Shown here: positions 34,782-44,079 of the stretch, in pieces | Numbering within the stretch: the stretch's first letter is position 1 | How the letters are laid out: each line of letters begins with the position of its first letter | The notes under the pieces: generated by a model | Seen by the model: the letters and a program-made list of their open reading frames with translations, nothing else | Database searches by the model: none | Told to the model about the DNA's origin: nothing | Program-made: the position numbers and the translations under genes | From: Ferrimonas sp048263965 | GTDB lineage: Bacteria > Pseudomonadota > Gammaproteobacteria > Enterobacterales > Shewanellaceae | Direction: 5' to 3' | Length of the DNA: 64,000 bases | Assembly: GCF_048263965.1 (NCBI RefSeq) | Contig: NZ_JBLXDO010000004.1 | Span: 124,001-188,000, forward strand

Positions 34782-35477
34782 ATGGGTTTTACCTTTAAGC
34801 AGTTTCACATCGACGACGACCGCTGCGGCATGAAGGTCAGCACCGACTCGGTGCTGCTGGGCAGTTGGGCGCGGGTTGTCCCCGAGGGGCGCACCCTGGA
34901 TCTGGGTTGCGGCTCCGGACTCCTGGCACTGTGCTGCGCCCAAAGAGGCTCAGGCCGGATAGACGCCCTGGAACTGGATCCGGATGCGGCCTCACAGGCT
35001 CGGGACAATGTGGCCGCCAGCCCGTGGCATCAGCAGATCCAGGTGTTCCAGGGTGATTTGCGTCAGTGGGCCGACGCCCACCAGGGCCGCTATCGGCACC
35101 TGATCAGCAACCCGCCCTATTTCGAAGACAGCCTGGCGGCGCCCTGCCCCAAACGTGCCCAGGCCCGAAGTGGCCTCAGCCTGAACAGGCTGCTGGAGGC
35201 GATGGCACAGCTGCTGGCCCCCTGGGGGCATATCAGCCTGGTGCTGCCCGCCTTCAGTCTGCAGAGACTAAACCAGGCCGCCATGGAGAGCGGCCTGACC
35301 CTGACCCGGTTAACCCGGGTCAGCAGCACCCCGGTCAAGGGGGACAAACTGATTCTGGCGGAACTGGCCCGGGAAACGGCCGACTGCCCCATACAACAAC
35401 TGGTGATTCATGGCCCTGACGGCGGCTACTCCAAGGAGTTCCGCGCCCTGACCGCCGACTTTTATCTGAAGGGATAG
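34782..35477 (+). CDS. trmN6: tRNA1(Val) (adenine-37-N6)-methyltransferase
   Basis: 231 residues (YfiC family). It methylates A37 of tRNA1(Val) with S-adenosylmethionine. Landmarks: FTFKQFHIDDDRCGMKVSTDSVLLGSW (family N-terminus, given here only as a landmark range 2-28), motif I DLGCGSGLLAL, acidic ELD, and catalytic NPPYF. The ATG at 34782 matches the usual family start. It lies 7 bases before srmB; yfiC and srmB are also neighbours in E. coli, though divergent there. Confidence 0.93.
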   Translation: MGFTFKQFHIDDDRCGMKVSTDSVLLGSWARVVPEGRTLDLGCGSGLLALCCAQRGSGRIDALELDPDAASQARDNVAASPWHQQIQVFQGDLRQWADAHQGRYRHLISNPPYFEDSLAAPCPKRAQARSGLSLNRLLEAMAQLLAPWGHISLVLPAFSLQRLNQAAMESGLTLTRLTRVSSTPVKGDKLILAELARETADCPIQQLVIHGPDGGYSKEFRALTADFYLKG

Positions 35478-35484
35478 ACCCCAC

Positions 35485-36708
35485 ATGAGTTTTGAAAACC
35501 TGGAGCTGGATTCCCGGCTGATGCGCGCCATCACCAAGGCAGGCTACACCACCCCCACCTCGGTACAGGAGGAGGTGATCCCCCTGGCCATGGAGCAGAA
35601 AGATATCCTGGCCAACGCCCCCACGGGCACCGGCAAGACCGCCGCCTACCTGCTGCCTGCCCTGCAGCACCTGCTGGACTTCCCCCGCAAGGACCCAGGC
35701 CATGCCCGGGTACTGGTGCTGACCCCCACCCGGGAGCTGGCATCCCAGGTACGCGACTATGCGGACAAGCTGCTGGCTGGCCTGGGAATCACCACAGGCA
35801 CCCTGACCGGCGGCGTGGATTACAACCAGGATGACGAGATGCTGGGTAAAAACCTGGATCTGCTGGTGGCGACCCCGGGACGACTGATGGATTACATCGA
35901 GAAGGAGAAGGTGGCCTGTCGCGACGTGGAGATCCTGGTGATCGATGAAGCGGACCGGATGCTGGACATGGGCTTTGGCCCCACGGTGGATCGCATCGCC
36001 GCTGAGGCTCGCTGGCGTAAGCAGACCCTGCTGTTCTCCGCCACCCTGGAGGGCAACGCCGTCGAAGGGTTTGCCCGGGATCTGCTGGATGAGCCCGCCC
36101 GGGTCAGCACCTCGCCCTCCCGCAGAGAGCGCAAGAAGATCGCCCAATACTACTACCGTGCCGACGACGCCACCCACAAACTGGCCCTGCTCAAGCGCCT
36201 GCTGGCCGATGAAGAATGCACCAAGGCGGTGGTGTTCGTTCGCACCCGTGAGCGGGTGGAGAAGCTGATCGCCCAGATGGACAGAGCCGGCATTCGCACC
36301 AACTGCCTCAAGGGTGAGATGCCCCAGGCCAAGCGCGACGCCGCCATCGCCCGCTTCCGCGATGGCGAGATCAAGGTGCTGATCGCCACCGACGTGGCCG
36401 CCCGTGGCCTGGACATTCAGGGGATCACCCATGTGATCAACTACGACCTGCCCCGCCATGCAGACACCTATGTCCACCGCATCGGACGTACCGCCCGCGC
36501 CGGTGCCAAGGGCTGCGCCATCTCCATCGTCGAAGCCCACGATCACCCCTATCTGGGCAAGATTGAGCGCTATGTGGGCGACCCCATTCGTCGCCGGGTG
36601 TTCCAGGATATGAAGCCCCAGACCAAGGAACCCAGTACCCCGAAAAAAGCGAAGAAGCCGGCCTCCAAGGTGAAAAAGCCTAAGAAGCCGAAGAAGCCAA
36701 AGAAGTAG
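35485..36708 (+). CDS. srmB: ATP-dependent RNA helicase SrmB (DEAD-box)
   Basis: 407 residues. It helps large ribosomal subunit assembly. DEAD-box motifs in order: Q motif region (TTPTSVQEEVIP), I APTGTGKTAA, Ia PTRELASQV, II DEADRMLDMGF, III SATLEG, V TDVAARGLDI, VI HRIGRTARAG. RWRKQTLLFSATLEG is closest to SrmB in this group. A Lys/Pro-rich basic tail (about 380-407) probably binds RNA. Confidence 0.95.
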   Translation: MSFENLELDSRLMRAITKAGYTTPTSVQEEVIPLAMEQKDILANAPTGTGKTAAYLLPALQHLLDFPRKDPGHARVLVLTPTRELASQVRDYADKLLAGLGITTGTLTGGVDYNQDDEMLGKNLDLLVATPGRLMDYIEKEKVACRDVEILVIDEADRMLDMGFGPTVDRIAAEARWRKQTLLFSATLEGNAVEGFARDLLDEPARVSTSPSRRERKKIAQYYYRADDATHKLALLKRLLADEECTKAVVFVRTRERVEKLIAQMDRAGIRTNCLKGEMPQAKRDAAIARFRDGEIKVLIATDVAARGLDIQGITHVINYDLPRHADTYVHRIGRTARAGAKGCAISIVEAHDHPYLGKIERYVGDPIRRRVFQDMKPQTKEPSTPKKAKKPASKVKKPKKPKKPKK

Positions 36709-36716
36709 GATCCAAG

Positions 36717-37313
36717 ATGAGCCAGCTGGTCTACGACATCCGCAACAGCCGCTACATCAACCTGACCGGTCGGTGTACCCTGCAGTGTGCCTTCTGCCCC
36801 AAGCACAACGGCAGCACCGAGGTACACCAGTACCAGCTGAAGCTGGATAAACAGCCCAGGGCGGAGGAGATCATCCCCCTGCTTGGCGAGGTCACCGACT
36901 TCGATGAGATCGTCTTCTGCGGCTATGGGGAGCCCACCCTCAACCTGGATGCCCTGCTGGCCATTGCCCGCCATGTGAAAGCCCACGGCGGCAAGACCCG
37001 CATCAACACCGATGGTCTGGGCAACTTGTTTCACCGCCGCAATATCCTGCCGGAGCTGGGGGAGTGCATCGATGCCCTCTCCATCTCCCTCAATGCCCAG
37101 GATGAGGCCACCTACCACAAACACTGCCGTCCCAGGCTCAAGGGCAGCTATGAGGCCATGCGCGCCTTCCTGAAGGAGGCCCCACAGCACATTGCCAGGG
37201 TCAGTGCCTCCGCCATCGACGGCCTGGAAGGGGTGAACATTACCGCCTGCCAGGCGATCTGTGACGAAGCGGGCGTCCACTTCAGGCACCGGGCCCTGGA
37301 TGTGGTGGGGTAA
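36717..37313 (+). CDS. TatD-associated radical SAM protein
   Basis: 198 residues. The iron-sulfur motif is CTLQCAFC (CxxxCxxC), followed by the SAM-binding FCGYGEPTLN and TDGLGNL. It is a short radical SAM enzyme of the type often found fused to or beside TatD. Substrate unknown; TatD is not next to it here. AGGA before the ATG. Probably co-transcribed with srmB (8-base gap). Confidence 0.85.
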   Translation: MSQLVYDIRNSRYINLTGRCTLQCAFCPKHNGSTEVHQYQLKLDKQPRAEEIIPLLGEVTDFDEIVFCGYGEPTLNLDALLAIARHVKAHGGKTRINTDGLGNLFHRRNILPELGECIDALSISLNAQDEATYHKHCRPRLKGSYEAMRAFLKEAPQHIARVSASAIDGLEGVNITACQAICDEAGVHFRHRALDVVG

Positions 37314-37318
37314 ACCCA

Positions 37319-37350
37319 CAGAATGGCGGCCACTGGCCGCCATTCTGTTT
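37319..37350 (+). terminator. Terminator of the trmN6-srmB-radical SAM operon
   Basis: CAGAATGGCGGCC, loop ACT, GGCCGCCATTCTG, then TTT: a 13-bp perfect stem. Confidence 0.85.
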
Positions 37351-37497
37351 CTGCGCGATATCCCGCCGTGTCTAATCGAAATCCCTAATTGCCGTCTCAA
37401 ATCCTCGACCAGAAACTCGTCAACGATGACCGGGGCCGTGGCTCACCGATTACATGAGTGATACAGTGAGGCAAATTCGACTCAACCCTTATTTGAC

Positions 37498-39582
37498 ATG
37501 ACACCGAAACTCTCCTCTTTACTGGATTCCCTGCCGGAACTGAGCAGCATGGGACGACGAGTGGACACCCTCTGGGGCCAGATCGCCGTCATCATCTGCC
37601 TGACCGCGGTGATCCTGGGGTGGGCCTTCGGCGTCAACCTGGAATCCCAGCGGGAGCAGCTGGGGAATCACAGATTCTCCGAGGTGCAGCTGTTCAGCGA
37701 CCGGGTGTCAGATCGGCTGCTCTCCCTTCAGGCCCGAGGCCAGGCCATCGCCCAACTGGGGGTGTTGCGCTTCCTGCTGGACGACCCTCAATTGGATAAA
37801 CCCCTGCTAAAAAACTACCTGCAGGGGCTCTCCAACAAGTTCGAGGCGATCGAAGCCATCGAGCTCTACGACGAACAGAACCGTCTGGTGGTGGGTACGG
37901 ATCTCAAGGGCCTCAACAGCTATGGCGGACAGGCGGACAATCAGCCCGCCATGGGAGAGGAGCTGGGACGCTACTCGCCGCTGATGGTGGACCCCAAACT
38001 TCACCGCATTGAGCACTGGCAGCGGATCCCCATCCCCCGCAACCCTCATGGGGTGGAGTACGCCGCCATCTATTCCGATCTCACCCCGGTGCTGAGCGCC
38101 TTCTATCGCACCGACCGCATGGGCGAGATCCCCCTGGTGATGTTCGACATCCAGGGCGATCCCATCAAGGTGTCCCACACCGGGGGAAACATCCGTCTCA
38201 CCAGCGAGGAGCGGGCGAACTATAACGCCCTCTGGCCCGAAATTCGCGGTCGCCAGTTTGGTCAGCTGACCCTGGATGACCGCCACTACCTCTACCTCAA
38301 GGTGACCGCGGGACACTTCGAACCCTTCTATCTGGTCTCCTCTTTCGATGATCATGATCTGGAGCTGCTGGCCAGGGACCACCGCCGTCTGCTGGGCGCC
38401 ACCGGCCTGGTTCTGGTGCTCTTCCTGTGCTGGCTCACTATCCAGAAGCATGGCCTGCTGCGTCAGCAGGGCCACTTCCAGCTGGCCATGGACATCACCG
38501 AGCAGATCTACCAGCACGCCGGCAGCACCCTGCTGTTCACCACCTCGGGCAAGCTGCTCTCCGGCAACCCTAGCGCCCTCAACATGCTGGGCCTCAAAGG
38601 GGGGCGTCAGGGGGCTCTGTGGTTCTCCAAGCTGTTTGACTCCTCCCTGGCCCGTCACGGCTGGGAGATTGCCCTGGAGAAGGGGCACTGGCGCGGCCAG
38701 CTGCCCGCCCGGGAGATGCAGCAGCTGCTCAGCGTAGAGCTGTGCCACACCCAGGGCGAAGGACATTACCCTCTGGTGGTGGCCAACCTGCATGCCATCA
38801 CCGATGAGGAGGAGGCCTACCGCTCCCTGTCACGCACCCCTGTGGGCTTGGCACTGATGGACAGTGACTATCACCTGGTGTTGAGCAACCCCTCTCTGCA
38901 GTCGATGCTGGGGCTGGACGCCGATTCCTGCCGTAAGCTGAACCTCACCGATCTGGTGAGCCTGCCTGAGGGGATCACCCCCAAGGGGATCACCGCCACC
39001 CTGGGACGCAATGAAGCCTGGGAGGAGCGGGTGTGGCTGGCCACCGCCAACCAGGGGATCCTGCCTCTGCTGGCCAAGATCAATACCAGCGACGACCGGG
39101 GCCAGCTGGTCCTGACCCTGATGAGCCCCGCCGAACCCTCGGTGGCGGTTGCCGGCATTCGCGAGCTGCAGCTGTTCTATCGCAGGGCGGTGGCACCGGC
39201 GGCACTGATCCGCATCAGCCTGAATCAGGAGATCACCCCGCCCCACGAAACCCGGCAGATCAACCAGAGTCTGATCCGCCAGCAACTGGCGACCCTGGTG
39301 CCCATGCACAGCTGCATCGCCCAGGTGGGGGAACACACGTTGCTGCTGGTATCGGACAGCCGGCCCCAGCAGGTGGAGGCGATCGCCGATGAGATGGCTG
39401 CCCGCTTCAGGGGCACACCCATCAGCCTGCAGTTCAACGCCTGCTGGCTCGATGGAGAGATGGAGCTGGGAGATGCCCTGGCACTGATGCGCCAGGGTGA
39501 GGGGGCCGGAACCGGCGACCTGGAATGGGCCGCCGAAGGACCGGCCTATGACGCCATCAGAACTTATACAGAAGGGTCATAG
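37498..39582 (+). CDS. Membrane sensor with PAS domains and a degenerate GGDEF-like C-terminus
   Basis: 694 residues. TM1 about 28-46 (IAVIICLTAVILGWAFGV), a periplasmic Cache-like sensor about 50-295, and TM2 about 301-317 (LLGATGLVLVLFLCWL). Two PAS-like domains follow (about 335-440 and 445-550). The last ~130 residues have the GGDEF fold rhythm (LIRISLNQ, IAQVGEHTLLLV, ISLQFNACWLDGEMELGDALALMRQGE). The GGDEF tetrapeptide position reads VGEH and no metal-binding acidic residues are evident, so cyclase activity is unlikely. It may be a pseudo-cyclase receptor or partner. No strong ribosome-binding site at the ATG. Its end overlaps the convergent DUF481 gene by 26 bases. Confidence 0.75.
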   Translation: MTPKLSSLLDSLPELSSMGRRVDTLWGQIAVIICLTAVILGWAFGVNLESQREQLGNHRFSEVQLFSDRVSDRLLSLQARGQAIAQLGVLRFLLDDPQLDKPLLKNYLQGLSNKFEAIEAIELYDEQNRLVVGTDLKGLNSYGGQADNQPAMGEELGRYSPLMVDPKLHRIEHWQRIPIPRNPHGVEYAAIYSDLTPVLSAFYRTDRMGEIPLVMFDIQGDPIKVSHTGGNIRLTSEERANYNALWPEIRGRQFGQLTLDDRHYLYLKVTAGHFEPFYLVSSFDDHDLELLARDHRRLLGATGLVLVLFLCWLTIQKHGLLRQQGHFQLAMDITEQIYQHAGSTLLFTTSGKLLSGNPSALNMLGLKGGRQGALWFSKLFDSSLARHGWEIALEKGHWRGQLPAREMQQLLSVELCHTQGEGHYPLVVANLHAITDEEEAYRSLSRTPVGLALMDSDYHLVLSNPSLQSMLGLDADSCRKLNLTDLVSLPEGITPKGITATLGRNEAWEERVWLATANQGILPLLAKINTSDDRGQLVLTLMSPAEPSVAVAGIRELQLFYRRAVAPAALIRISLNQEITPPHETRQINQSLIRQQLATLVPMHSCIAQVGEHTLLLVSDSRPQQVEAIADEMAARFRGTPISLQFNACWLDGEMELGDALALMRQGEGAGTGDLEWAAEGPAYDAIRTYTEGS

Positions 39583-40285
39583 AGGTCTCTGTATCCAGAG
39601 AATCCTTATCGTCCACCGGTTTGGTGGTGTGCTTGACGGCGAAGGCAAACTTCATCGCCAGGGAACCCACCAGGCTGGCGGTGACCGAAGATTCCGCCTT
39701 GGTGATGGTGGCGTTGCCTGACAGGCTGATGTCCGACGCCAGCTTCTGACGAAACTCCGCACTCTCCGAGAAGGCCCACCAGAAATCCAGGTTGGCCCGG
39801 GCGATGATGGAAGATTCATTGCCCGCATCCGGCGCCTGAGCCGGGTCTACCCGCTTGTAGCTGTAACCCGGGCCAATCTCACCGTCCAGATAGATCTTGT
39901 TGCCCTGATAGAGGCGGCGACCGTAACCGGCGGCGGCGGTGGCCACGTAGCGGTAGCCGGAGAACTTGTCGATGTCGTTGGAGGCAAAACCAAACAGGTA
40001 GGAGTGTTCGCTGAAGCGGTAGTTGCTCTGGGCCTCACCATAGTAACGCTCTTTGGAGACCTGCTGATCATCCTCCACATAGAGGGCTTCCAGCAGGTAG
40101 CGGTTCTCGAAGTCACTCAGCCAGTGTTTGTACTCCACCTTGCCCTTCACCGTGGTCACTTCACTGTTGCCCGTGGTGTTGGAAAAACCCAGCTCTGCGT
40201 TGCCGACCGGGGCGGTGGCATCTTCAGCCACTGCCCAGGGAGAAAGTGCCATCAGGGCAACGGCCAATAGTGTTTTTTTCATCAT
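39557..40285 (-). CDS. DUF481 (YdiY-type) outer-membrane protein
   Basis: 242 residues with a signal peptide (MMKKTLLAVALMALSPWAVA). Family pattern: GNAELGFSNTTGNSEVTTVKG, then repeated amphipathic strands (YLLEALYVEDDQQVSKERYYGEAQ, given only as the block at about 63-86) and GEIGPGYSYKRV. It ends in the outer-membrane insertion signal LLYKF (terminal Phe). A beta-barrel of unknown role, sometimes salt- or acid-inducible in relatives. Its 3' end overlaps the PAS-sensor gene. Confidence 0.88.
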   Translation of the reverse strand: MMKKTLLAVALMALSPWAVAEDATAPVGNAELGFSNTTGNSEVTTVKGKVEYKHWLSDFENRYLLEALYVEDDQQVSKERYYGEAQSNYRFSEHSYLFGFASNDIDKFSGYRYVATAAAGYGRRLYQGNKIYLDGEIGPGYSYKRVDPAQAPDAGNESSIIARANLDFWWAFSESAEFRQKLASDISLSGNATITKAESSVTASLVGSLAMKFAFAVKHTTKPVDDKDSLDTETSMTLLYKF

Positions 40286-40363
40286 CCAATCCTTTCTACT
40301 GCATCCCTAAAACGCTCCGCCCCAACACTGGGCCCGGAGGTGTGACAAAGTTAACACAAGCGT

Positions 40364-40392
40364 AAAAAAAACGCCCGCAAATGCGGGCGTTT
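40364..40392 (-). terminator. Terminator of the epd-pgk-fbaA operon
   Basis: On the minus strand AAACGCCCGCA, short loop, TGCGGGCGTTTTTTTT. Confidence 0.88.
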
Positions 40393-40415
40393 CAGCAGTT
40401 CGGAATGAATGCGCC

Positions 40416-41483
40416 TTAGATGTGAACCTTAGGGTCCAGCTCACCGGTCTGGTAGCGCTTGTACATCGCCTGCAGGGACAGGGGCTTCATCTTGGAACCC
40501 ATGCCGGCACAGCCGAAGGCTTCGTAGCGATCGGTACAGATCTGAGCCATGGCGTCCATGGAGGCCTTCAGGAACTTACGAGGGTCAAACTCGGACGGGT
40601 TCTCCGCCAGGAAGCGGCGAACGGCACCGGTAGAGGCCAGACGCAGGTCGGTGTCGATGTTCACCTTGCGAACACCGTGCTTGATCCCCTCAACGATCTC
40701 CTCAACAGGCACACCATAGGTCTCTGGGATGTTGCCGCCAAACTCGTTGATCACCGCCAGCCACTCCTGAGGTACGGAGGAGGAACCGTGCATCACCAGG
40801 TGGGTATCAGGGATACGGGCATGGATCTCCTTGATGCGGTCGATGCGCAAAACGTCGCCGGTCGGCTTCTTGGAGAACTTGTAGGCACCGTGGCTGGTAC
40901 CAATGGCGATGGCCAGGGCATCCACCTTGGTGGCGGCAACAAAGCGGGCCGCCTCTTCAGGATCGGTCAGCAGTTGGTCGTGGCTCAGAACGCCTTCGGC
41001 ACCCACACCATCCTCTTCACCGGCCATGCCGGTCTCCAGGCTGCCCAGGCACCCGATCTCACCCTCAACGGACACACCACAGGCGTGAGCGAAGGCAACG
41101 GTACGCTGAGTCACCTGAACGTTGTAACCGTAGTCCGCAGGGGTCTTACCGTCCTCGCGCAGGGAGCCGTCCATCATCACGGAGCTGAAGCCCATCTGGA
41201 TGGAGCGCTGACAGACATCGGGAGAGGTACCGTGGTCCTGGTGGATACACACAGGCACATCCGGGTACTGCTCCAGGGCGGCGTTCATCAGGTAGCGCAG
41301 GAACTGGGGACGGGCGTACTTACGGGCACCGGCGGAGGCCTGAACGATCACCGGAGAATCGGTGGCTTCGGCGGCCTGCATGATGGCACGCATCTGCTCC
41401 AGGTTGTTAACGTTGAAGGCGGGCACACCATAGTTGTGCTCCGCGGCGTGGTCCAGCATTTGGCGCAAAGAGATCAGTGCCAT
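40416..41483 (-). CDS. fbaA: Fructose-bisphosphate aldolase, class II
   Basis: 355 residues. A Zn-dependent aldolase that interconverts fructose 1,6-bisphosphate with dihydroxyacetone phosphate and glyceraldehyde 3-phosphate. Zn and active-site motifs: CIHQDHGTSPDVCQ, GEIGCLGS, AIGTSHGAYK, LVMHGSSSVPQEW, KVNIDTDLRLA. The sequence style fits the Calvin-cycle-subtype class II enzymes rather than E. coli FbaA, although the gene order epd-pgk-fba is the same. The start has AGGAG 8 bases upstream. Confidence 0.96.
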   Translation of the reverse strand: MALISLRQMLDHAAEHNYGVPAFNVNNLEQMRAIMQAAEATDSPVIVQASAGARKYARPQFLRYLMNAALEQYPDVPVCIHQDHGTSPDVCQRSIQMGFSSVMMDGSLREDGKTPADYGYNVQVTQRTVAFAHACGVSVEGEIGCLGSLETGMAGEEDGVGAEGVLSHDQLLTDPEEAARFVAATKVDALAIAIGTSHGAYKFSKKPTGDVLRIDRIKEIHARIPDTHLVMHGSSSVPQEWLAVINEFGGNIPETYGVPVEEIVEGIKHGVRKVNIDTDLRLASTGAVRRFLAENPSEFDPRKFLKASMDAMAQICTDRYEAFGCAGMGSKMKPLSLQAMYKRYQTGELDPKVHI

Positions 41484-41518
41484 GGGAAAAGCTCCTGTTG
41501 TATATGTAAGGCTTATTA

Positions 41519-41538
41519 GGCGCGCTTTCCCGCGCGCC
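41519..41538 (-). other. Hairpin between pgk and fbaA
   Basis: GGCGCGC (41519-41525), loop of 6, GCGCGCC (41532-41538), without a T-run. Probably an mRNA processing or stability element, not a terminator. Confidence 0.5.
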
Positions 41539-41568
41539 TGAATTCATTCTTATTGAGGTCTGGGCCGG

Positions 41569-42747
41569 TTAGCCCTGGGCGCGCTGCTCCAGCATGGCCA
41601 CCGCAGGCAGCTTCTTGCCTTCCAGGAACTCCAGGAAGGCACCACCACCGGTGGAGATGTAGGAGACCTTATCGGCGATCTCATACTTGTCCACGGCCGC
41701 CAGGGTGTCACCGCCACCGGCGATGGAGAAGGCATCGGACTCGGCGATGGCGCGAGCAATGGTCTCGGTGCCCTTGCCAAACTGGTCAAACTCAAACACG
41801 CCCACAGGACCGTTCCAGACGATGGTGCCGGCAGACTTCAGTACCTCGGCCAGGGCGGCGGCACTGTCGGGACCGATGTCGAAGATCATGTCGTCGTCGG
41901 CCACGTCGGCCACAGGCTTCAGAGTGGCTTCGGCGCTCTCGGAGAACTCCTTGCCCACCACCACGTCAGTGGGAACAGGGATATCGCCACCACGGCTCTG
42001 TGCCTGAGCGGTCAGGGTGTTGGCCTGGTCGATCAGGTCAGCTTCATACAGGGACTTGCCCACCTTGTGGCCGGCAGCCGCGATGAAGGTGTTGGCGATG
42101 CCGCCACCCACAACCAGCTGATCCACCACCTTGGACAGAGACTCCAGAACGGTCAGCTTGGTGGAGACCTTGGAGCCGCCGACGATAGCCACCAGGGGGC
42201 GGGCCGGGTTGTCCAGGGCCTTGCCCAGGGCTTCCAGCTCACCGGCCAGCAGGGGACCTGCACAGGCCACAGGGGCGTACTTGGCCACACCATGGGTGGA
42301 GGCCTGGGCGCGGTGGGCGGTACCGAAGGCGTCCATCACGAACACGTCGCACAGGGCGGCGTAGGCCTTGGACAGAGTCTCGTCATCCTTCTTTTCGCCT
42401 TTGTTGAAGCGAACGTTCTCCAGGATCACCAGCTCACCCTCGGCAACCTCGACACCGTCCAGGTAGTCGGTGGCCAGACGCACGGGGCATTCCAGTTCAT
42501 TTGCCAGGTGCTCCACCACGGGCTGCAGAGAGAACTCGGCAGCAGGCTCACCCTCGGTGGGACGACCCAGGTGGGACATCACCATCACCTTGGCGCCCTG
42601 CTCCAGGGCCAGCTTGATGGTGGGCAGAGACGCACGGATACGGGCATCGGAGGTAACTTTACCCTCTTTGACCGGCACGTTCAGGTCCTGGCGAATCAGC
42701 ACTCGCTTACCGGCCAGAGCCAGATCCTTCATCTTGATAACGCTCAT
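41569..42747 (-). CDS. pgk: Phosphoglycerate kinase
   Basis: 392 residues. It transfers phosphate between 1,3-bisphosphoglycerate and ADP. Landmarks: RQDLNVPVKEG and RIRASLPTI (substrate side), SHLGRPTEG, FGTAHRAQAST, IVGGSKVSTK, WNGPVGVFE, and STGGGAFLEFLEG (nucleotide side). The ATG at 42747 follows GAGGA. Middle gene of epd-pgk-fbaA. Confidence 0.97.
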   Translation of the reverse strand: MSVIKMKDLALAGKRVLIRQDLNVPVKEGKVTSDARIRASLPTIKLALEQGAKVMVMSHLGRPTEGEPAAEFSLQPVVEHLANELECPVRLATDYLDGVEVAEGELVILENVRFNKGEKKDDETLSKAYAALCDVFVMDAFGTAHRAQASTHGVAKYAPVACAGPLLAGELEALGKALDNPARPLVAIVGGSKVSTKLTVLESLSKVVDQLVVGGGIANTFIAAAGHKVGKSLYEADLIDQANTLTAQAQSRGGDIPVPTDVVVGKEFSESAEATLKPVADVADDDMIFDIGPDSAAALAEVLKSAGTIVWNGPVGVFEFDQFGKGTETIARAIAESDAFSIAGGGDTLAAVDKYEIADKVSYISTGGGAFLEFLEGKKLPAVAMLEQRAQG

Positions 42748-42772
42748 GGTTATTCCTCTTAAAGTGATTAAA

Positions 42773-43792
42773 TCAAATCTGTTCTTGTGCCGACATTGCC
42801 AGGCAGGTATCCAGCATCCGATTGGCGAAGCCCCACTCGTTATCACACCAGATCAGCAGCTTCACCAGGTGGCCATCCGCCACCCGCGTCTGGGTCCCAT
42901 CCACGATGCAGGAGTGGGGATCGTGGTTAAAATCACTGGAGACCAGTGGCGCTTCAGTATAGTCCAGGATGCCGCGCAGCCTGCCCTGAGCCGCCTTGGC
43001 CAGGATCCGGTTTACGCTGTCAATGTCGACTCGCTGCCTCAGGGTCAGCGACAGGTCCATGGCGGTGACGTTGATGGTCGGCACCCGCACCGCAATGGCC
43101 TCAAATTTGTCTGCCAGATGGGGCAGTATTCTCTCAATTCCCCGGGCCAGTCTGGTGTCCACCGGAATGATGGACTGGCTGGCGGCTCGGGTTCGACGCA
43201 GATCGTCGTGATAGGCGTCGATCACCTGCTGGTCATGCATGGCGGAGTGGATGGTCGTCAGGGCTCCACGCTCTATGCCAAAGGCTTCATCCAGCAGGGT
43301 GATGACCGGCACCGAGCAGTTGGTGGTGCAGGAGGCGTTGGACACTATGCGGTGTTCCGGTTTCAGTTTCACCTCGTTAATGCCAAACACCACGGTGGCG
43401 TCCACATCCGGGGCCGCCGGATGGGAAAACAACACCTTGCCCGCCCCCGCCTGCAGATGCAGGCCGGCGTCGTCACGGCTGCTCAGCTTACCGGTACACT
43501 CCAATACGATATCCACACCCAGCCGCTTCCAGGGCAGTTGGGCCGGATCGGCGCAGTGGAGCAGCTCGATGTTGTCTGTCCCCACTTTCAATGCCCCCTG
43601 CTCCAGGCTGACGCACTGGGCAAAGCGGCCGTGGGTGGTATCGAACTGGGTCAGGTGGGCGATCGCCTCTGGTGAGGCCAGCTCATTGATGGCCACGACC
43701 TGTATCTGTTCCCGCAATCCGCTCTCATAGAGCGCTCGCAGAGTAGAACGGCCGATGCGGCCAAATCCGTTGATGGCGACCCGTATTGTCAT
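42773..43792 (-). CDS. epd: D-erythrose-4-phosphate dehydrogenase
   Basis: 339 residues, GapDH fold. It oxidises erythrose 4-phosphate to 4-phosphoerythronate for pyridoxal phosphate synthesis. NAD motif INGFGRIGRSTLRALYES, catalytic Cys in SNASCTTNCSVP, His in TTIHSAMHDQQ. SAMHDQQVIDAYH and the epd-pgk-fba order favour Epd over GapA. The ribosome-binding site is weak. Confidence 0.93.
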   Translation of the reverse strand: MTIRVAINGFGRIGRSTLRALYESGLREQIQVVAINELASPEAIAHLTQFDTTHGRFAQCVSLEQGALKVGTDNIELLHCADPAQLPWKRLGVDIVLECTGKLSSRDDAGLHLQAGAGKVLFSHPAAPDVDATVVFGINEVKLKPEHRIVSNASCTTNCSVPVITLLDEAFGIERGALTTIHSAMHDQQVIDAYHDDLRRTRAASQSIIPVDTRLARGIERILPHLADKFEAIAVRVPTINVTAMDLSLTLRQRVDIDSVNRILAKAAQGRLRGILDYTEAPLVSSDFNHDPHSCIVDGTQTRVADGHLVKLLIWCDNEWGFANRMLDTCLAMSAQEQI

Positions 43793-44034
43793 CTATTCAC
43801 TTAATCGGTTTTACAGCGGCGGCCATTTTATCCCAGAACAGGCCACGTCCCAAAGGCTTATCCCCAAGGTCAATGGTGCCGACAGGTGGCTTTGCTCCCA
43901 AATCAGTAATTAAAAGACAACCTGAAACCATCAAATGAAAGCCAGCTACATCAGGCTGGTGCAGATTTGAACAATTCTCAGGCAAAGCATCCACGCTCAG
44001 TAACTCGGCACCGAATTTGAGACAAAGTCACCTG

Positions 44035-44060
44035 AAAAAAAGAGGGCCATCAGGCCCTCT
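44035..44060 (-). terminator. Terminator after the phosphoketolase gene
   Basis: On the minus strand AGAGGGCC, loop TGAT, GGCCCTCTTTTTTT. Confidence 0.9.
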
Positions 44061-44079
44061 TATTGTCAGTCACTGCGTC

